Notes: generated by a model not told the origin, from the letters alone. DNA of 37,020 bases from a candidate division KSB1 bacterium (GCA_022566355.1 JADFJB010000033.1:1-37020); one strand, 5' to 3'; positions 1 to 8,237 are shown, numbered from the stretch's first letter. Numbers and translations are program-made.

Positions 1-37
1 AGAAAAGCGATTGAATCGGTTTTTAGAGTAGACTCAA
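1..37. repeat. Dispersed 37-bp repeat, copy 1 (cut by window edge)
   Basis: The first 37 bases recur exactly at 16096-16132. In the second copy an imperfect complement of part of it lies about 40 bases upstream; here that upstream arm would fall outside the window. Both copies are intergenic and lie upstream of a gene. The function is unknown; it could be the end of a small non-autonomous mobile element or a conserved RNA hairpin. Confidence 0.85.
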
Positions 38-202
38 TTGAGATTCAAAAACTTTTTTCTTGGGTTTGTTCATTTCAATACCACGAACTCAACATGCTAA
101 TTTAAAATTGAAAAATTTGATTAATTTCTAAAAAGTAATTTGAAGTAAAAACGAAAATGCCGATAAAATAAATAAGATAGTCGATTTTCGCTCATTATTA
201 TC

Positions 203-231
203 TTGACATCTCTTTTGCGATGTTATATTAT
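203..231 (+). promoter_or_regulatory. Sigma-70-type promoter of the pyr operon
   Basis: A perfect -35 hexamer TTGACA (203-208) is followed after exactly 17 bases by TATTAT (226-231). Transcription would start near 238, just ahead of the PyrR-binding hairpin at 247. That is the expected spacing for a leader-controlled pyr operon. The call rests on sequence only. Confidence 0.65.
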
Positions 232-245
232 TATCTTCGAATTTA

Positions 246-337
246 CACCCTTTAAACCAATCCAGTGAGATGGCAAGGGTCAATTCGGAGAAACTATCCT
301 CCGGAATCCCCACCTCTTTTAAACTGGAGGTTTTTTT
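246..337 (+). promoter_or_regulatory. PyrR-binding RNA attenuator (pyr leader)
   Basis: The lower stem ACCCTT (247-252) pairs with AAGGGT (275-280). Above it is a purine-bulged stem carrying the hexaloop CAGTGA, which fits the CNGNGA loop of PyrR binding sites known from Bacillus. GAGATGG (267-273), part of that element, can also pair with CCACCTC (310-316, six of seven positions), forming an antiterminator that excludes the terminator at 312-337. A further hairpin (286-303, CGGAG/CTCCG) sits between. Known mechanism: UMP-bound PyrR stabilises the upper hairpin, frees the terminator and shuts down pyr transcription when pyrimidines are plentiful. Confidence 0.85.
312..337 (+). terminator. Intrinsic terminator of the pyr attenuator
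   Basis: The stem ACCTC (312-316) pairs with GAGGT (327-331) and is followed by seven T residues (331-337). Its 3' arm GGAGG also looks like a ribosome binding site for the ATG at 338, so the same bases may control both transcription and translation. Confidence 0.75.
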
Positions 338-355
338 ATGTCCGCAAGTTGAGAA

Positions 356-907
356 ATGATCAAACGAATAAAATCGAAGTTGATGGACCAGAAAGACCTG
401 GAGCGTACGGTTACCCGTTTATCTCATGAAATAATTGAGCAAAATAAAGGCACTGAGAATTTGTGTGTCATTGGCATTCGGACACGTGGTGTATACATCG
501 GCCAACGCATCAAAAAAAAGATTTCAGAGATTGAATCCAATGCAATTCCTTTTGGGATTTTGGATGTTACTCTTTATCGTGATGATTTCAAATTTAAACA
601 ACCACAAGTTCATGTGACTGATATTCCATTTGAAATTGATGGTAAAAATTTGGTTTTGGTTGATGATGTGCTCTTCACGGGCAGAACTGTTCGTTCGGCT
701 TTAGATGCTTTAATGGATTTTGGACGCCCGGCAACAATTAAATTGGCTGTGTTGGTAGATCGCGGTCATCGAGAATTACCGATCCGGCCGGATTTTGTTG
801 GTAAGAATTATCCGACATCCCATGACGAAGAAATTCGAGTAAAAGTAATAGAGGAAGACGATGAGGATGCGGTCTTTCTCGTTGAGGTTGACAAACCAAC
901 ATTTTAA
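356..907 (+). CDS. pyrR: Bifunctional pyr operon RNA-binding regulator / uracil phosphoribosyltransferase PyrR
   Basis: A 183-residue protein of the usual PyrR length. The PRPP-binding loop [11 protein letters not shown] is at residues 101-111, and the IGIRTRG segment near residue 40 is also typical. PyrR binds pyr leader RNA in response to UMP and has weak uracil phosphoribosyltransferase activity. It is the first gene of the operon and lies directly behind the PyrR-binding leader, so it probably autoregulates. The ATG at 356 has no strong Shine-Dalgarno of its own. A four-codon in-frame ORF (338-352) ends four bases before it and may deliver ribosomes by reinitiation. Confidence 0.95.
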   Translation: MIKRIKSKLMDQKDLERTVTRLSHEIIEQNKGTENLCVIGIRTRGVYIGQRIKKKISEIESNAIPFGILDVTLYRDDFKFKQPQVHVTDIPFEIDGKNLVLVDDVLFTGRTVRSALDALMDFGRPATIKLAVLVDRGHRELPIRPDFVGKNYPTSHDEEIRVKVIEEDDEDAVFLVEVDKPTF

Positions 908-943
908 AACAAAACAAAATGTAAGGACTTTAATAAATAAAAT

Positions 944-1879
944 ATGCAAACACGCAAACACTTGTTGGGTTTAGAGGGGATGCCCCGTGAAGAAATTCAA
1001 TCCTTTCTAGATACGGCGAAATCCTTTCTTGAAGTACTCTCCCGTCCAATACCCAAAGTTCCTATACTACGTGGAATTACAGTTGTGAATCTGTTTTTTG
1101 AGCCGTCTACAAGAACACGTATGGCTTTTGAACTTGCAGAGAAACGCCTGTCTGCAGATACGCTCAATTTTGCCGCATCCTCGTCCAGTGTTCTAAAAGG
1201 AGAAACGCTGAAAGATACGGCATGTAATATCGAAGCTATGAGAATTAATGTAGTCGTTATTCGACATTCCGCTCCTGGTGCTCCACACTTTCTAGCCAAT
1301 TGTTTGAAATCATCAGTGATTAATGCAGGTGATGGAGCACATGAACATCCGACACAAGGATTGTTAGATATTTTTACATTAAGAGAGCATTTCGGTAGTT
1401 TGGAAAATTTAAATGTACTAATCGTTGGAGATGTGACTCACAGCCGGGTGGCTCGATCAAACATTCATGGCCTGACAACAATGGGTGCGAATGTTTCCGT
1501 TTGTGGTCCTGCAACGTTATTGCCATTTGAAGCAGAATCTTTGGGGGTCACATTGGTGAACAACTTAGATGATGCTTTATCTGAAACCGATGCGGTAAAT
1601 ATATTACGGATTCAACTAGAAAGGCAGAAAACCGGGCTATTCCCAAGTTTAAGAGAATACCGTAATCTATTCGGTTTAACAATGGACAGGTTGGAAAAGG
1701 TTGGTCGGGATATTGTCATCATGCACCCTGGACCGATAAACCGGGGTGTGGAAATCGATTCTGAAGTTGCAGATAGTAAATATTCGGTCATTTTACAGCA
1801 AGTAACAAACGGTGTGGCAATTCGCATGGCCGCACTCTACCACGTCGTTGGGGCAAGTGGATTGGTGGAATCGAACTAA
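944..1879 (+). CDS. pyrB: Aspartate carbamoyltransferase catalytic chain
   Basis: Joins carbamoyl phosphate to aspartate to give carbamoyl-aspartate, the second step of UMP synthesis. At 311 residues it matches the catalytic chain. The carbamoyl-phosphate loop STRTR is at 55-59, HPTQ at 135-138 and the aspartate-side HPGPINRG at 261-268. It lies 36 bases after pyrR. No regulatory chain (pyrI) is present, so control is probably through the PyrR leader. The start ATG lacks a clear Shine-Dalgarno. Confidence 0.97.
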   Translation: MQTRKHLLGLEGMPREEIQSFLDTAKSFLEVLSRPIPKVPILRGITVVNLFFEPSTRTRMAFELAEKRLSADTLNFAASSSSVLKGETLKDTACNIEAMRINVVVIRHSAPGAPHFLANCLKSSVINAGDGAHEHPTQGLLDIFTLREHFGSLENLNVLIVGDVTHSRVARSNIHGLTTMGANVSVCGPATLLPFEAESLGVTLVNNLDDALSETDAVNILRIQLERQKTGLFPSLREYRNLFGLTMDRLEKVGRDIVIMHPGPINRGVEIDSEVADSKYSVILQQVTNGVAIRMAALYHVVGASGLVESN

Positions 1880-1923
1880 TTATGTTATGGATTAGGTTGA
1901 AGATGATATTAAGGTCAAGTTAA

Positions 1924-3210
1924 ATGCATAATGTTGAAAATATTCTGTTTAAGGGAGGAATGGTTTATGATTCAACCTTAAGAGAATTTAAAGCATCAGA
2001 TTTATTGATTGAAAATGACATTATCCAAAAAATTGGACAGATCCAAGCTTTAGGTACAAATCTTGAAGTCATAGATGTCAGTGGAAAGATCATCACACCT
2101 GGCTTAATTGATATGCATGTTCACCTTCGAGAACCCGGTAGGGAAGATGAGGAGACGATTATTTCCGGTTGTCAGTCGGCGATGGCCGGAGGATTTACGG
2201 CAGTTTGCTGCATGCCCAATACCAACCCTGCTTTACACCACCGTAGTCAAATTGAATTTGTGAAAAACCGTGCAAAAGATTTGTTGGTAGATGTTTTTCC
2301 AATTGGAGCTGTTACGAAGGATCGCGCCGGAAAAGAACTTACGGAAATGGGGGATATGTTAGACGCAGGAGCCGTAGCATTTTCAGATGACGGCGAAACG
2401 GTGGAAACTGCTGAAATGATGCGATATGCTTTGGAATATAGCAAAATGTTCAGCGTCACGATTATCGATCATTGTGAGGATCAATCACTCGTACGTGATA
2501 AAGTAATGAATGAAAGTAAAATTTCAACGTTATTGGGCCTTCCAAGCGCTCCAACTGTTGCTGAGGATATTATTGTTGCTCGCGATATTATGCTGGCTGA
2601 ATTTACCGGAGGCCATGTTCATATTGCTCATATATCAAGTGGCAAGTCAGTAGAACTGGTCCGGGAAGCAAAAAAAAAGGGCATTCAGGTAACTGCCGAG
2701 GTTTGCACGCATCATTTTGTTTTGACCGATGAAGCAATCCGGGCTTTTGATTCAAATCTACGTGTGAATCCTCCGATCCGAACTGAGAAAGATGTTGAAA
2801 AAATTATTGAAGGATTAAAGGACGGCACAATCGATGCCATTGTAACGGATCATGCGCCTCATTCAATCGAAGAAAAAGACGTTGAATTTTCTGCTGCAGC
2901 TCCTGGTATGATTGGTTTGGAAACTTCAGTTGGTTTAGTGATGAAGTTTTTGGTTACAGAAGGACATCTTTCACTGGTGGATATTGTTGAAAAAATGGCT
3001 ATTAATCCCAGGCGAATTTTGAAATTACCGGTTCCTGAAATAAAAGAAGGAGAAAAAGCGAATATCTCCATTCTGGATCAAAATTTAGAGTGGAAGGTGG
3101 ATAAATCTACATTTAAATCAAATTCCCGAAATACTCCATTCGATAATTGGACTTTAATTGGAAAAGCTTTTGGAGTCTACAATCATGGGATATGGTGCTG
3201 TGAAATGTAA
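1924..3210 (+). CDS. pyrC: Dihydroorotase (class I)
   Basis: Cyclises carbamoyl-aspartate to dihydroorotate. The 428-residue length and the metal-binding DMHVHLREPG motif (histidines 65 and 67) mark the long, class I amidohydrolase-type enzyme. SDDG lies near residue 160 and the catalytic TDHAPH contains Asp309. It follows pyrB by 44 bases in the same operon. Class I enzymes sometimes form complexes with aspartate carbamoyltransferase; whether that holds here cannot be seen. carAB, pyrD, pyrE and pyrF are not in the window. Confidence 0.95.
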   Translation: MHNVENILFKGGMVYDSTLREFKASDLLIENDIIQKIGQIQALGTNLEVIDVSGKIITPGLIDMHVHLREPGREDEETIISGCQSAMAGGFTAVCCMPNTNPALHHRSQIEFVKNRAKDLLVDVFPIGAVTKDRAGKELTEMGDMLDAGAVAFSDDGETVETAEMMRYALEYSKMFSVTIIDHCEDQSLVRDKVMNESKISTLLGLPSAPTVAEDIIVARDIMLAEFTGGHVHIAHISSGKSVELVREAKKKGIQVTAEVCTHHFVLTDEAIRAFDSNLRVNPPIRTEKDVEKIIEGLKDGTIDAIVTDHAPHSIEEKDVEFSAAAPGMIGLETSVGLVMKFLVTEGHLSLVDIVEKMAINPRRILKLPVPEIKEGEKANISILDQNLEWKVDKSTFKSNSRNTPFDNWTLIGKAFGVYNHGIWCCEM

Positions 3211-3233
3211 TAATATAAAAGAAAGACGTAAAA

Positions 3234-3782
3234 TTGTTTACGGTTCCTAAGGAAATATTTTTAACACGTGGAGTTGGTCGTCATAAGGAAAAGCTTGCTA
3301 GTTTTGAGTTGGCCCTCCGAAAAGCCGAAATTGCCGAGTTTAATTTAATCCGAGTTTCAAGTATCTTTCCACCTGGCTGTCATGTAATATCAAAAAGATT
3401 TGGACTTAGCAAATTAACTCCAGGTCAGATTGTCCCTTGTGTTATGAGTCAGAGTGAAACCAACGAACCTCGTCGATTGATGGCAGCATCGATTGGTCTT
3501 GCTATACCAAAAGAAAAAAATCAATATGGCTATTTATCCGAACACCATAGTTTTGGTGAAAATGATGATACTTCCGGTAATTATGCAGAAGACTTAGCTG
3601 CTGAAATGCTCGCCACAATTTTGGGAGTGCATTTTGACCCGGATAAAAGTTGGGATGAAAAAAGAGAACAGTGGAAGATTAGTGGAAAAATTGTCAGAAC
3701 CCGAAATATTACTCAAACTGCCCTGGGTGATAAAAGCCGGCTTTGGACTACTGTCGTTGCAGCTGCGATTTTGATCGTATAA
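3234..3782 (+). CDS. pdaD: Pyruvoyl-dependent arginine decarboxylase
   Basis: Converts arginine to agmatine. The 182-residue proenzyme contains VSSIFPPGC, the family's self-cleavage site. The chain should split between Ser42 and Ser43, and Ser43 becomes the pyruvoyl cofactor. The segment ASIGLAIPKEKNQYGYLSEH and the C-terminal KIVRTRNITQ are typical of the bacterial branch. The start is a TTG only 23 bases after pyrC; no in-frame ATG precedes the conserved VPKEIFLTRGVG region. This spacing suggests co-transcription with the pyr genes, which is unusual. speB, the next enzyme in the pathway, follows. Confidence 0.93.
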   Translation: MFTVPKEIFLTRGVGRHKEKLASFELALRKAEIAEFNLIRVSSIFPPGCHVISKRFGLSKLTPGQIVPCVMSQSETNEPRRLMAASIGLAIPKEKNQYGYLSEHHSFGENDDTSGNYAEDLAAEMLATILGVHFDPDKSWDEKREQWKISGKIVRTRNITQTALGDKSRLWTTVVAAAILIV

Positions 3783-3864
3783 GATTTTTAATGATAAATA
3801 GTACTATTTTTTCTGGGGATATTTATGAAGAACTTCACAACCTTTATTATACTTGAAATCAAAA

Positions 3865-4734
3865 ATGTTAAATTTTCTTGGCTTAGATCCTAAATACTCA
3901 AATTTGGAATCAGCAAAATATTGTATATTTCCCATTCCCTACGAACGAACAACCACTTTTGGTAAAGGCACGGAATTCGGACCCAAATCGATATTAGAAG
4001 CATCACAACAGGTTGAACTCTACGACGAAGAGTTAAATAGTGAACCTTATTTAGCTGGGATTGCTACATTGCAAGCCCTCACATTTCCTGAGAATTTGGA
4101 TATAAATGACTGTATCGATCTAATCTATTCGACTGTGAAAGACTATTTATCCGATAATAAATATCTTTGTTCACTTGGAGGCGAACATTCAATTACATTC
4201 CCAATAGTCAAAGCCCATTTGGAGAAATATCCGAATTTGCAGGTTCTGCAGATTGATGCCCATGCGGATCTTCGTCAAGAATATGAAGGATCTCCTTATA
4301 ATCATGCTTGTGTTATGGCAAGAATTCATGAATTAACTACGTTTACAAGTGTAGGTATCCGATCACTTTCAATCGAAGAAAGTGAATTCATTCGGAAAAA
4401 TAATTTGCCTGTTTGGTTTGCGCGACAAATGGCTGGTAATACTCACTGGATGTTTGAAGTTTTAGAATCGATTCAAAACCCGGTCTATATAACGTTGGAT
4501 GTGGATTATTTCGATATTTCCATCATGCCGGCAACTGGTACACCGGAGCCGGGTGGAGGACATTGGTACCCAACGCTTCAATTTTTAAAACATATGTTTT
4601 CTGAAAAAGAAGTGGTCGGATTAGATGTTGTTGAATATGCGCCCCGAGAGAATGATCATGCCTCCGGATTTATGGTTGCGAAATTTCTTTATAAGATGAT
4701 TGCTTATTGGGAAAACGGTAAACGTGAGAAATAA
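3865..4734 (+). CDS. speB: Agmatinase
   Basis: Hydrolyses agmatine to putrescine and urea, the natural partner of the upstream arginine decarboxylase. It is a ureohydrolase-fold protein of about 289 residues. Manganese ligands are in GGEHS (105-109), DAHAD (131-135) and DVDYFD (212-217), followed by TPEPGGG, typical of agmatinases rather than arginases. An in-frame TTG at 3853 would add four residues; neither start has a clear Shine-Dalgarno. A short out-of-frame ORF (3825-3893, 22 codons) overlaps the start and might be a leader peptide, but this is speculative. Confidence 0.92.
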   Translation: MLNFLGLDPKYSNLESAKYCIFPIPYERTTTFGKGTEFGPKSILEASQQVELYDEELNSEPYLAGIATLQALTFPENLDINDCIDLIYSTVKDYLSDNKYLCSLGGEHSITFPIVKAHLEKYPNLQVLQIDAHADLRQEYEGSPYNHACVMARIHELTTFTSVGIRSLSIEESEFIRKNNLPVWFARQMAGNTHWMFEVLESIQNPVYITLDVDYFDISIMPATGTPEPGGGHWYPTLQFLKHMFSEKEVVGLDVVEYAPRENDHASGFMVAKFLYKMIAYWENGKREK

Positions 4735-4890
4735 GTTCCTAAAATGCTTAAAGTTGTAAAGTGCCTAAATTGATAATTACAAAACATTAGGGACAGACCA
4801 AAGAAGAAACGGAGATGAGGAGAATTGAGTCTTGGAAAGATGACAAAAAAATTGTACCCTATTGTCAACTTTTTTTAAGACGGCACTCTT

Positions 4891-4935
4891 GATATCTGGT
4901 ATCTGGTATCCGGAATCTGGTATCCAGCCTCCAGC
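4891..4935. repeat. Degenerate tandem repeat of TATCTGG
   Basis: Consecutive copies of TATCTGG and variants (TATCCGG, AATCTGG, TATCCAG) run through this stretch. Such short, wandering tandem repeats occur between genes in many bacterial genomes. No function is evident. Confidence 0.75.
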
Positions 4936-4986
4936 TCTAAACTCTATCTCAAATTTTTTACTTTAGTATTTGTCCCTCAATTGCTG

Positions 4987-5015
4987 TTGACAAACCAAAC
5001 AAACTTTATTACATT
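4987..5015 (+). promoter_or_regulatory. Putative promoter of the ribosomal protein operon
   Basis: TTGACA at 4987-4992, a 17-base spacer, then TACATT at 5010-5015. It lies about 60 bases before the rplM start, with no gene between. Confidence 0.5.
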
Positions 5016-5077
5016 TAACAGTTTTGGAATTAGAGGTTCCTAAAACTTACGTAAGATACGAAATTTAAAGGAGTTAG

Positions 5078-5515
5078 ATGTTGAAAACATTTTCTGCCAA
5101 AAAGGAAGAAGTTAAAAGAAAATGGTATGTGATCGATGCTGAGGATCAAGTCGTGGGAAGATTGGCAACAAAAGCAGCGACAATACTCCGAGGAAAGCAT
5201 AAACCCATTTTCACACCGCATGTGGATACGGGTGATCATATTGTAATTATCAATTGCGAAAAAGTAAGACTTACCGGGCGTAAATGGAGTCAGAAAGCAT
5301 ATCATCATCATACGACTTACCCGGGCGGCTTAAAAACAATTATTGCGGATAAATTACGTGATGAACATCCGGATCGCATCATTAAATCAGCAATATGGGG
5401 TATGATACCTCACAACAGACTTGGACGCCAAATAATGACAAAGTTACGCATTTATGCTGGTTCAGATCACCCGCACAGTGCTCAAAAACCTGAAGCTTTG
5501 GAAATTAAAGCTTAA
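5078..5515 (+). CDS. rplM: Large ribosomal subunit protein uL13
   Basis: A 145-residue protein, the normal L13 length. It has the diagnostic segments WYVIDAEDQVVGRLATKAA near the N terminus, KYRGKHKP-like RGKHKPIFTP, TGRKWSQKAYHHHTTYPGG in the middle, and WGMIPHNRLGRQ toward the end. It assembles early into the 50S subunit. A good Shine-Dalgarno (AAGGAG) precedes the ATG. It forms the standard rplM-rpsI pair with the next gene. Confidence 0.97.
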   Translation: MLKTFSAKKEEVKRKWYVIDAEDQVVGRLATKAATILRGKHKPIFTPHVDTGDHIVIINCEKVRLTGRKWSQKAYHHHTTYPGGLKTIIADKLRDEHPDRIIKSAIWGMIPHNRLGRQIMTKLRIYAGSDHPHSAQKPEALEIKA

Positions 5516-5534
5516 ATTAAATTGGAGTTAATGA

Positions 5535-5927
5535 ATGAAAGATAATAGGTATTACGCAACTGGCCGGCGAAAAGAATCCGTTGCTCGTGTTTGGATGACT
5601 CCCGGGTCTGGAGAGTTCAAAATAAATGGCAGATCTCTTCTCGATCATTTTAAGCGAGAGACATTAAAGATGTTAATCGAACAACCTTTTGAAATTACCG
5701 AAACCAGTGGCCAATATGATATTAGCGCAACTGTCAATGGCGGAGGTTTATCAGGTCAAGCCGGGGCGTTACGACTGGGAATTTCACGTGCGTTGCTTCA
5801 GATAAATGATGAAATGCGACCACTCTTAAGAAAGGCAGGATTTTTAACACGCGATCCTCGCATGGTTGAACGTAAGAAATACGGCCAACCCAAAGCGCGT
5901 AAGCGTTTTCAATTTTCGAAGAGATAA
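5535..5927 (+). CDS. rpsI: Small ribosomal subunit protein uS9
   Basis: The 130-residue length fits S9. [14 protein letters not shown] opens the protein, [20 protein letters not shown] is central, and the basic C-terminal tail [16 protein letters not shown] reaches into the ribosomal P site in known structures. GGAG lies upstream of the ATG. An out-of-frame ATG four bases earlier is ignored because it gives only a few codons. It is separated from rplM by 19 bases and is almost certainly co-transcribed with it. Confidence 0.97.
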   Translation: MKDNRYYATGRRKESVARVWMTPGSGEFKINGRSLLDHFKRETLKMLIEQPFEITETSGQYDISATVNGGGLSGQAGALRLGISRALLQINDEMRPLLRKAGFLTRDPRMVERKKYGQPKARKRFQFSKR

Positions 5928-5965
5928 ATTAATAAATATATTTTAAGAATATTAGGAGAATTTTA

Positions 5966-6727
5966 ATGCCGGAAGTTTTGTTAGAGCAACTTTTAATGGC
6001 AGGATCACATTTTGGGCATCTTACTCGAAAATGGAATCCCAAAATGAAGCCATATATTTTTATGGAACGGAACGGGATTCACATCATCGATTTGAAAAAA
6101 TCATTAGTATCATTAAAAGTTGCTTTCGATGCTGTTAAAGAAATTGTTAATCGCGGTGAAAAAGTACTTCTTGTGGGAACGAAAAAGCAGGCCAGGGATA
6201 TTATACGTTCACAAGCTGAAAGATGCGGAATGTTTTATGTAACCGAAAGATGGCTTGGAGGCACGCTTACGAATTTTAGTACGATTAAAAAGAGTATAAA
6301 GCGTTTGAAAAACCTTGAAAAGATGGCTATTGATGGAACCTTTGAGAAAATCACAAAAAAAGAAATATTGCGTTTGACAAGAGAACAAGAAAAAATGGAA
6401 AAATTCCTTGGTGGTATCAAAGATATGAATCTACTACCTGGAGCAGTTTTTATTGTTGATCCCAAAAGGGAAGATATAGCAGTTGCTGAAGCCAAAAAAC
6501 TGAATATCCCGGTATTTGCGATATTAGATACCAATTGTGATCCTGAAGAAATTGATTATCCGATACCGGCAAATGATGACGCATTTAAGTCCATTGGATT
6601 GATTACACATGGTTTCACAGACGCGATTTTGGAAAGCATGGAAGAGCTTAAGATAGCTGAAGAGGTGGAGGCTGAGGAGAAGGAAGAAGAAAAAGAAGAG
6701 AAAGCTGAAGAAAGCAAAGAGGCTTAA
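5966..6727 (+). CDS. rpsB: Small ribosomal subunit protein uS2
   Basis: A 253-residue S2. AGSHFGHLTRKWNPKMKPYI and RNGIHIIDLKKS are the family signatures, and ERWLGGTLTNFSTIKKSI is the conserved central block. The C terminus is a highly acidic Glu/Lys-rich extension (from about residue 230), common but variable in S2. It follows rpsI by 38 bases and precedes tsf, the classical arrangement. A terminator hairpin just after the gene may lower read-through into tsf. Confidence 0.97.
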   Translation: MPEVLLEQLLMAGSHFGHLTRKWNPKMKPYIFMERNGIHIIDLKKSLVSLKVAFDAVKEIVNRGEKVLLVGTKKQARDIIRSQAERCGMFYVTERWLGGTLTNFSTIKKSIKRLKNLEKMAIDGTFEKITKKEILRLTREQEKMEKFLGGIKDMNLLPGAVFIVDPKREDIAVAEAKKLNIPVFAILDTNCDPEEIDYPIPANDDAFKSIGLITHGFTDAILESMEELKIAEEVEAEEKEEEKEEKAEESKEA

Positions 6728-6768
6728 TGAATCGAGTCGCTTCGAATTAAAATTGCATTTGATTTGTT

Positions 6769-6797
6769 AAAAGCACTCGTTTCACCGAGTGCTTTTT
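6769..6797 (+). terminator. Intrinsic terminator between rpsB and tsf
   Basis: AAAAGCACTCG (6769-6779) is exactly complementary to CGAGTGCTTTT (6786-6796) across a six-base loop and is followed by a T run. It lies 42 bases after the rpsB stop. It is likely a partial terminator setting the ratio of S2 to elongation factor Ts. Confidence 0.85.
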
Positions 6798-6833
6798 AAT
6801 AGTTATTAGAATATTAGGAAGGAGTTTTATTAA

Positions 6834-7424
6834 ATGTCGATTACAGCTGCAATGGTGAAAGAATTAAGAGAAAAAACCGGTGCAGGAATGATGGATTGCA
6901 AGAATGCGCTTCAAGAAGGTAATGGTGACATTAAGAAAGCAATCGAATATCTGCGAAAAAAAGGTATGGCAGCAGCTCAAAAACGTTCCGTACGGACGAC
7001 GAAAGAAGGTATCATCGATGCATATATTCACCCCGGAAATCGCTTGGGGGTTTTGATTGAAGTCAATTGTGAAACCGATTTTGTTGCAAAAAATGAAGAA
7101 TTCAAAAAATTTATTCGAAATATGGCCATGCAGGTGGCTGCCTCAAATCCATTGGTAGTTCAAAAAGATGACCTTAGCAAGGAAATGATCGAAAAAGAGC
7201 TGGAAGTCTACCGCAGCCAGGCTAAAGAAGCGGGCAAACCGGACAATCTTATTGATAAAATTGCCCAGGGAAAACTCGGTAAATACTACCAGGAAGTATG
7301 TTTATTGGAACAAAGTTATATTAGAGATCCGGGAAAAACGGTTCAAGATATGGTCACTGATATTCGATCAGTAATCGGTGAGAATATTGTAATCAAACGT
7401 TTTGAAAGATTTCAACTCGGCTAG
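6834..7424 (+). CDS. tsf: Translation elongation factor Ts
   Basis: The guanine nucleotide exchange factor for EF-Tu. The N-terminal UBA-like domain (VKELREKTGAGMMDCKNAL) and the TDFVAKNEEF motif (81-90), whose TDFV contacts EF-Tu, are clear. At 196 residues it is the short type, as in Thermus, lacking the duplicated core and coiled coil of the E. coli protein. The ATG has a strong GGAGT-type ribosome binding site. Confidence 0.96.
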   Translation: MSITAAMVKELREKTGAGMMDCKNALQEGNGDIKKAIEYLRKKGMAAAQKRSVRTTKEGIIDAYIHPGNRLGVLIEVNCETDFVAKNEEFKKFIRNMAMQVAASNPLVVQKDDLSKEMIEKELEVYRSQAKEAGKPDNLIDKIAQGKLGKYYQEVCLLEQSYIRDPGKTVQDMVTDIRSVIGENIVIKRFERFQLG

Positions 7425-7505
7425 ATGGAGCTGTTCAAAAAATCATTTTGCTTAATAGATTTGGAATGATATTTAAACAAATTCTTAGTCAAGGAGGACC
7501 GAAGC

Positions 7506-8237
7506 ATCAGTCAACTAATTCATAAACGTATTCTCATTAAACTAAGCGGCGAAGCCCTGATGGGCTCTAAATCGTTCGGAATTGAAGCTGAAGTTGTTAA
7601 GTATATTGCACATGAGATAAAAAGTGTATATGATCTTGGGGTTGAAATTGGGATTGTGATTGGTGGTGGTAATATTTTCCGAGGATTATCTGCACATGAG
7701 CAAGGATTTGGTCGAGTTACCGGGGATCAAATGGGAATGTTAGCAACAGTCATCAATTCACTGGCAATCCAAAATTATATGGAACATTTAGGTATACATA
7801 CGAGGGTGCAGACTGCAATTCGTATGGAGGCGCTGGCGGAGCCGTATATTAGAAGGCGAGCGATTCGCCACCTTGAAAAACGCCGGATCGTAATTTTTGG
7901 TGCTGGAACCGGCAGTCCCTATTTTTCAACCGATACGGCGGCAGCGCTTCGGGCAATTGAAATTGAAGCCGGTGTTATATTGAAAGGAACCAAAGTAGAT
8001 GGCGTTTATGCAGACGATCCTAAAATTGTTCCGAATGCAGAACGATTTAAAAAAATTAGTTATATTGATCTGCTGAATCGCGGCTTGAGAGTTATGGATT
8101 TTACGGCTGTAACTCTCTGTATGGAAAACAAATTACCCATAATCGTTTTTGATATGAATAAGCCTGATAATTTTAAACGATTAATGCTTGGTGATGAAGT
8201 AGGAACTAAAATTACCGGTGAGCAAAATGAAAAGTGA
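7506..8237 (+). CDS. pyrH: UMP kinase with probable non-canonical AUC start
   Basis: Phosphorylates UMP to UDP. The ATP-binding KLSGEAL motif, with the essential lysine, is encoded upstream of the first in-frame ATG (7560), so translation must begin earlier. The frame is open back to a TGA at 7467, yet contains no ATG, GTG or TTG before CTG at 7557. A perfect AAGGAGG (7491-7497) lies eight bases before ATC at 7506, giving a 243-residue protein, the normal length. GGGNIFRG and the [13 protein letters not shown] block are conserved. A sequencing error in the start codon is the alternative. Confidence 0.88.
   Translation: MSQLIHKRILIKLSGEALMGSKSFGIEAEVVKYIAHEIKSVYDLGVEIGIVIGGGNIFRGLSAHEQGFGRVTGDQMGMLATVINSLAIQNYMEHLGIHTRVQTAIRMEALAEPYIRRRAIRHLEKRRIVIFGAGTGSPYFSTDTAAALRAIEIEAGVILKGTKVDGVYADDPKIVPNAERFKKISYIDLLNRGLRVMDFTAVTLCMENKLPIIVFDMNKPDNFKRLMLGDEVGTKITGEQNEK

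Larger units (their letters stand above)
4735..5077. other. Intergenic region between speB and rplM
   Basis: A 343-base gap with no credible gene. It contains an approximate tandem array of a 7-base unit TATCTGG (about 4891-4935, five to six degenerate copies) and the rplM promoter near its right end. I see no tRNA and no clear terminator for speB. Confidence 0.7.

Noticed and set aside
128-313. Minus-strand ORF covering the pyr leader
   Set aside because: No protein family features, and it overlaps the promoter and attenuator structure.
4891-4935. CRISPR-like repeat array
   Set aside because: Units are 7 bases and contiguous with no spacers; no cas genes are nearby.
7560-8237. pyrH starting at the first in-frame ATG
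   Set aside because: This would delete the ATP-binding KLSGEAL segment and leave no ribosome binding site.
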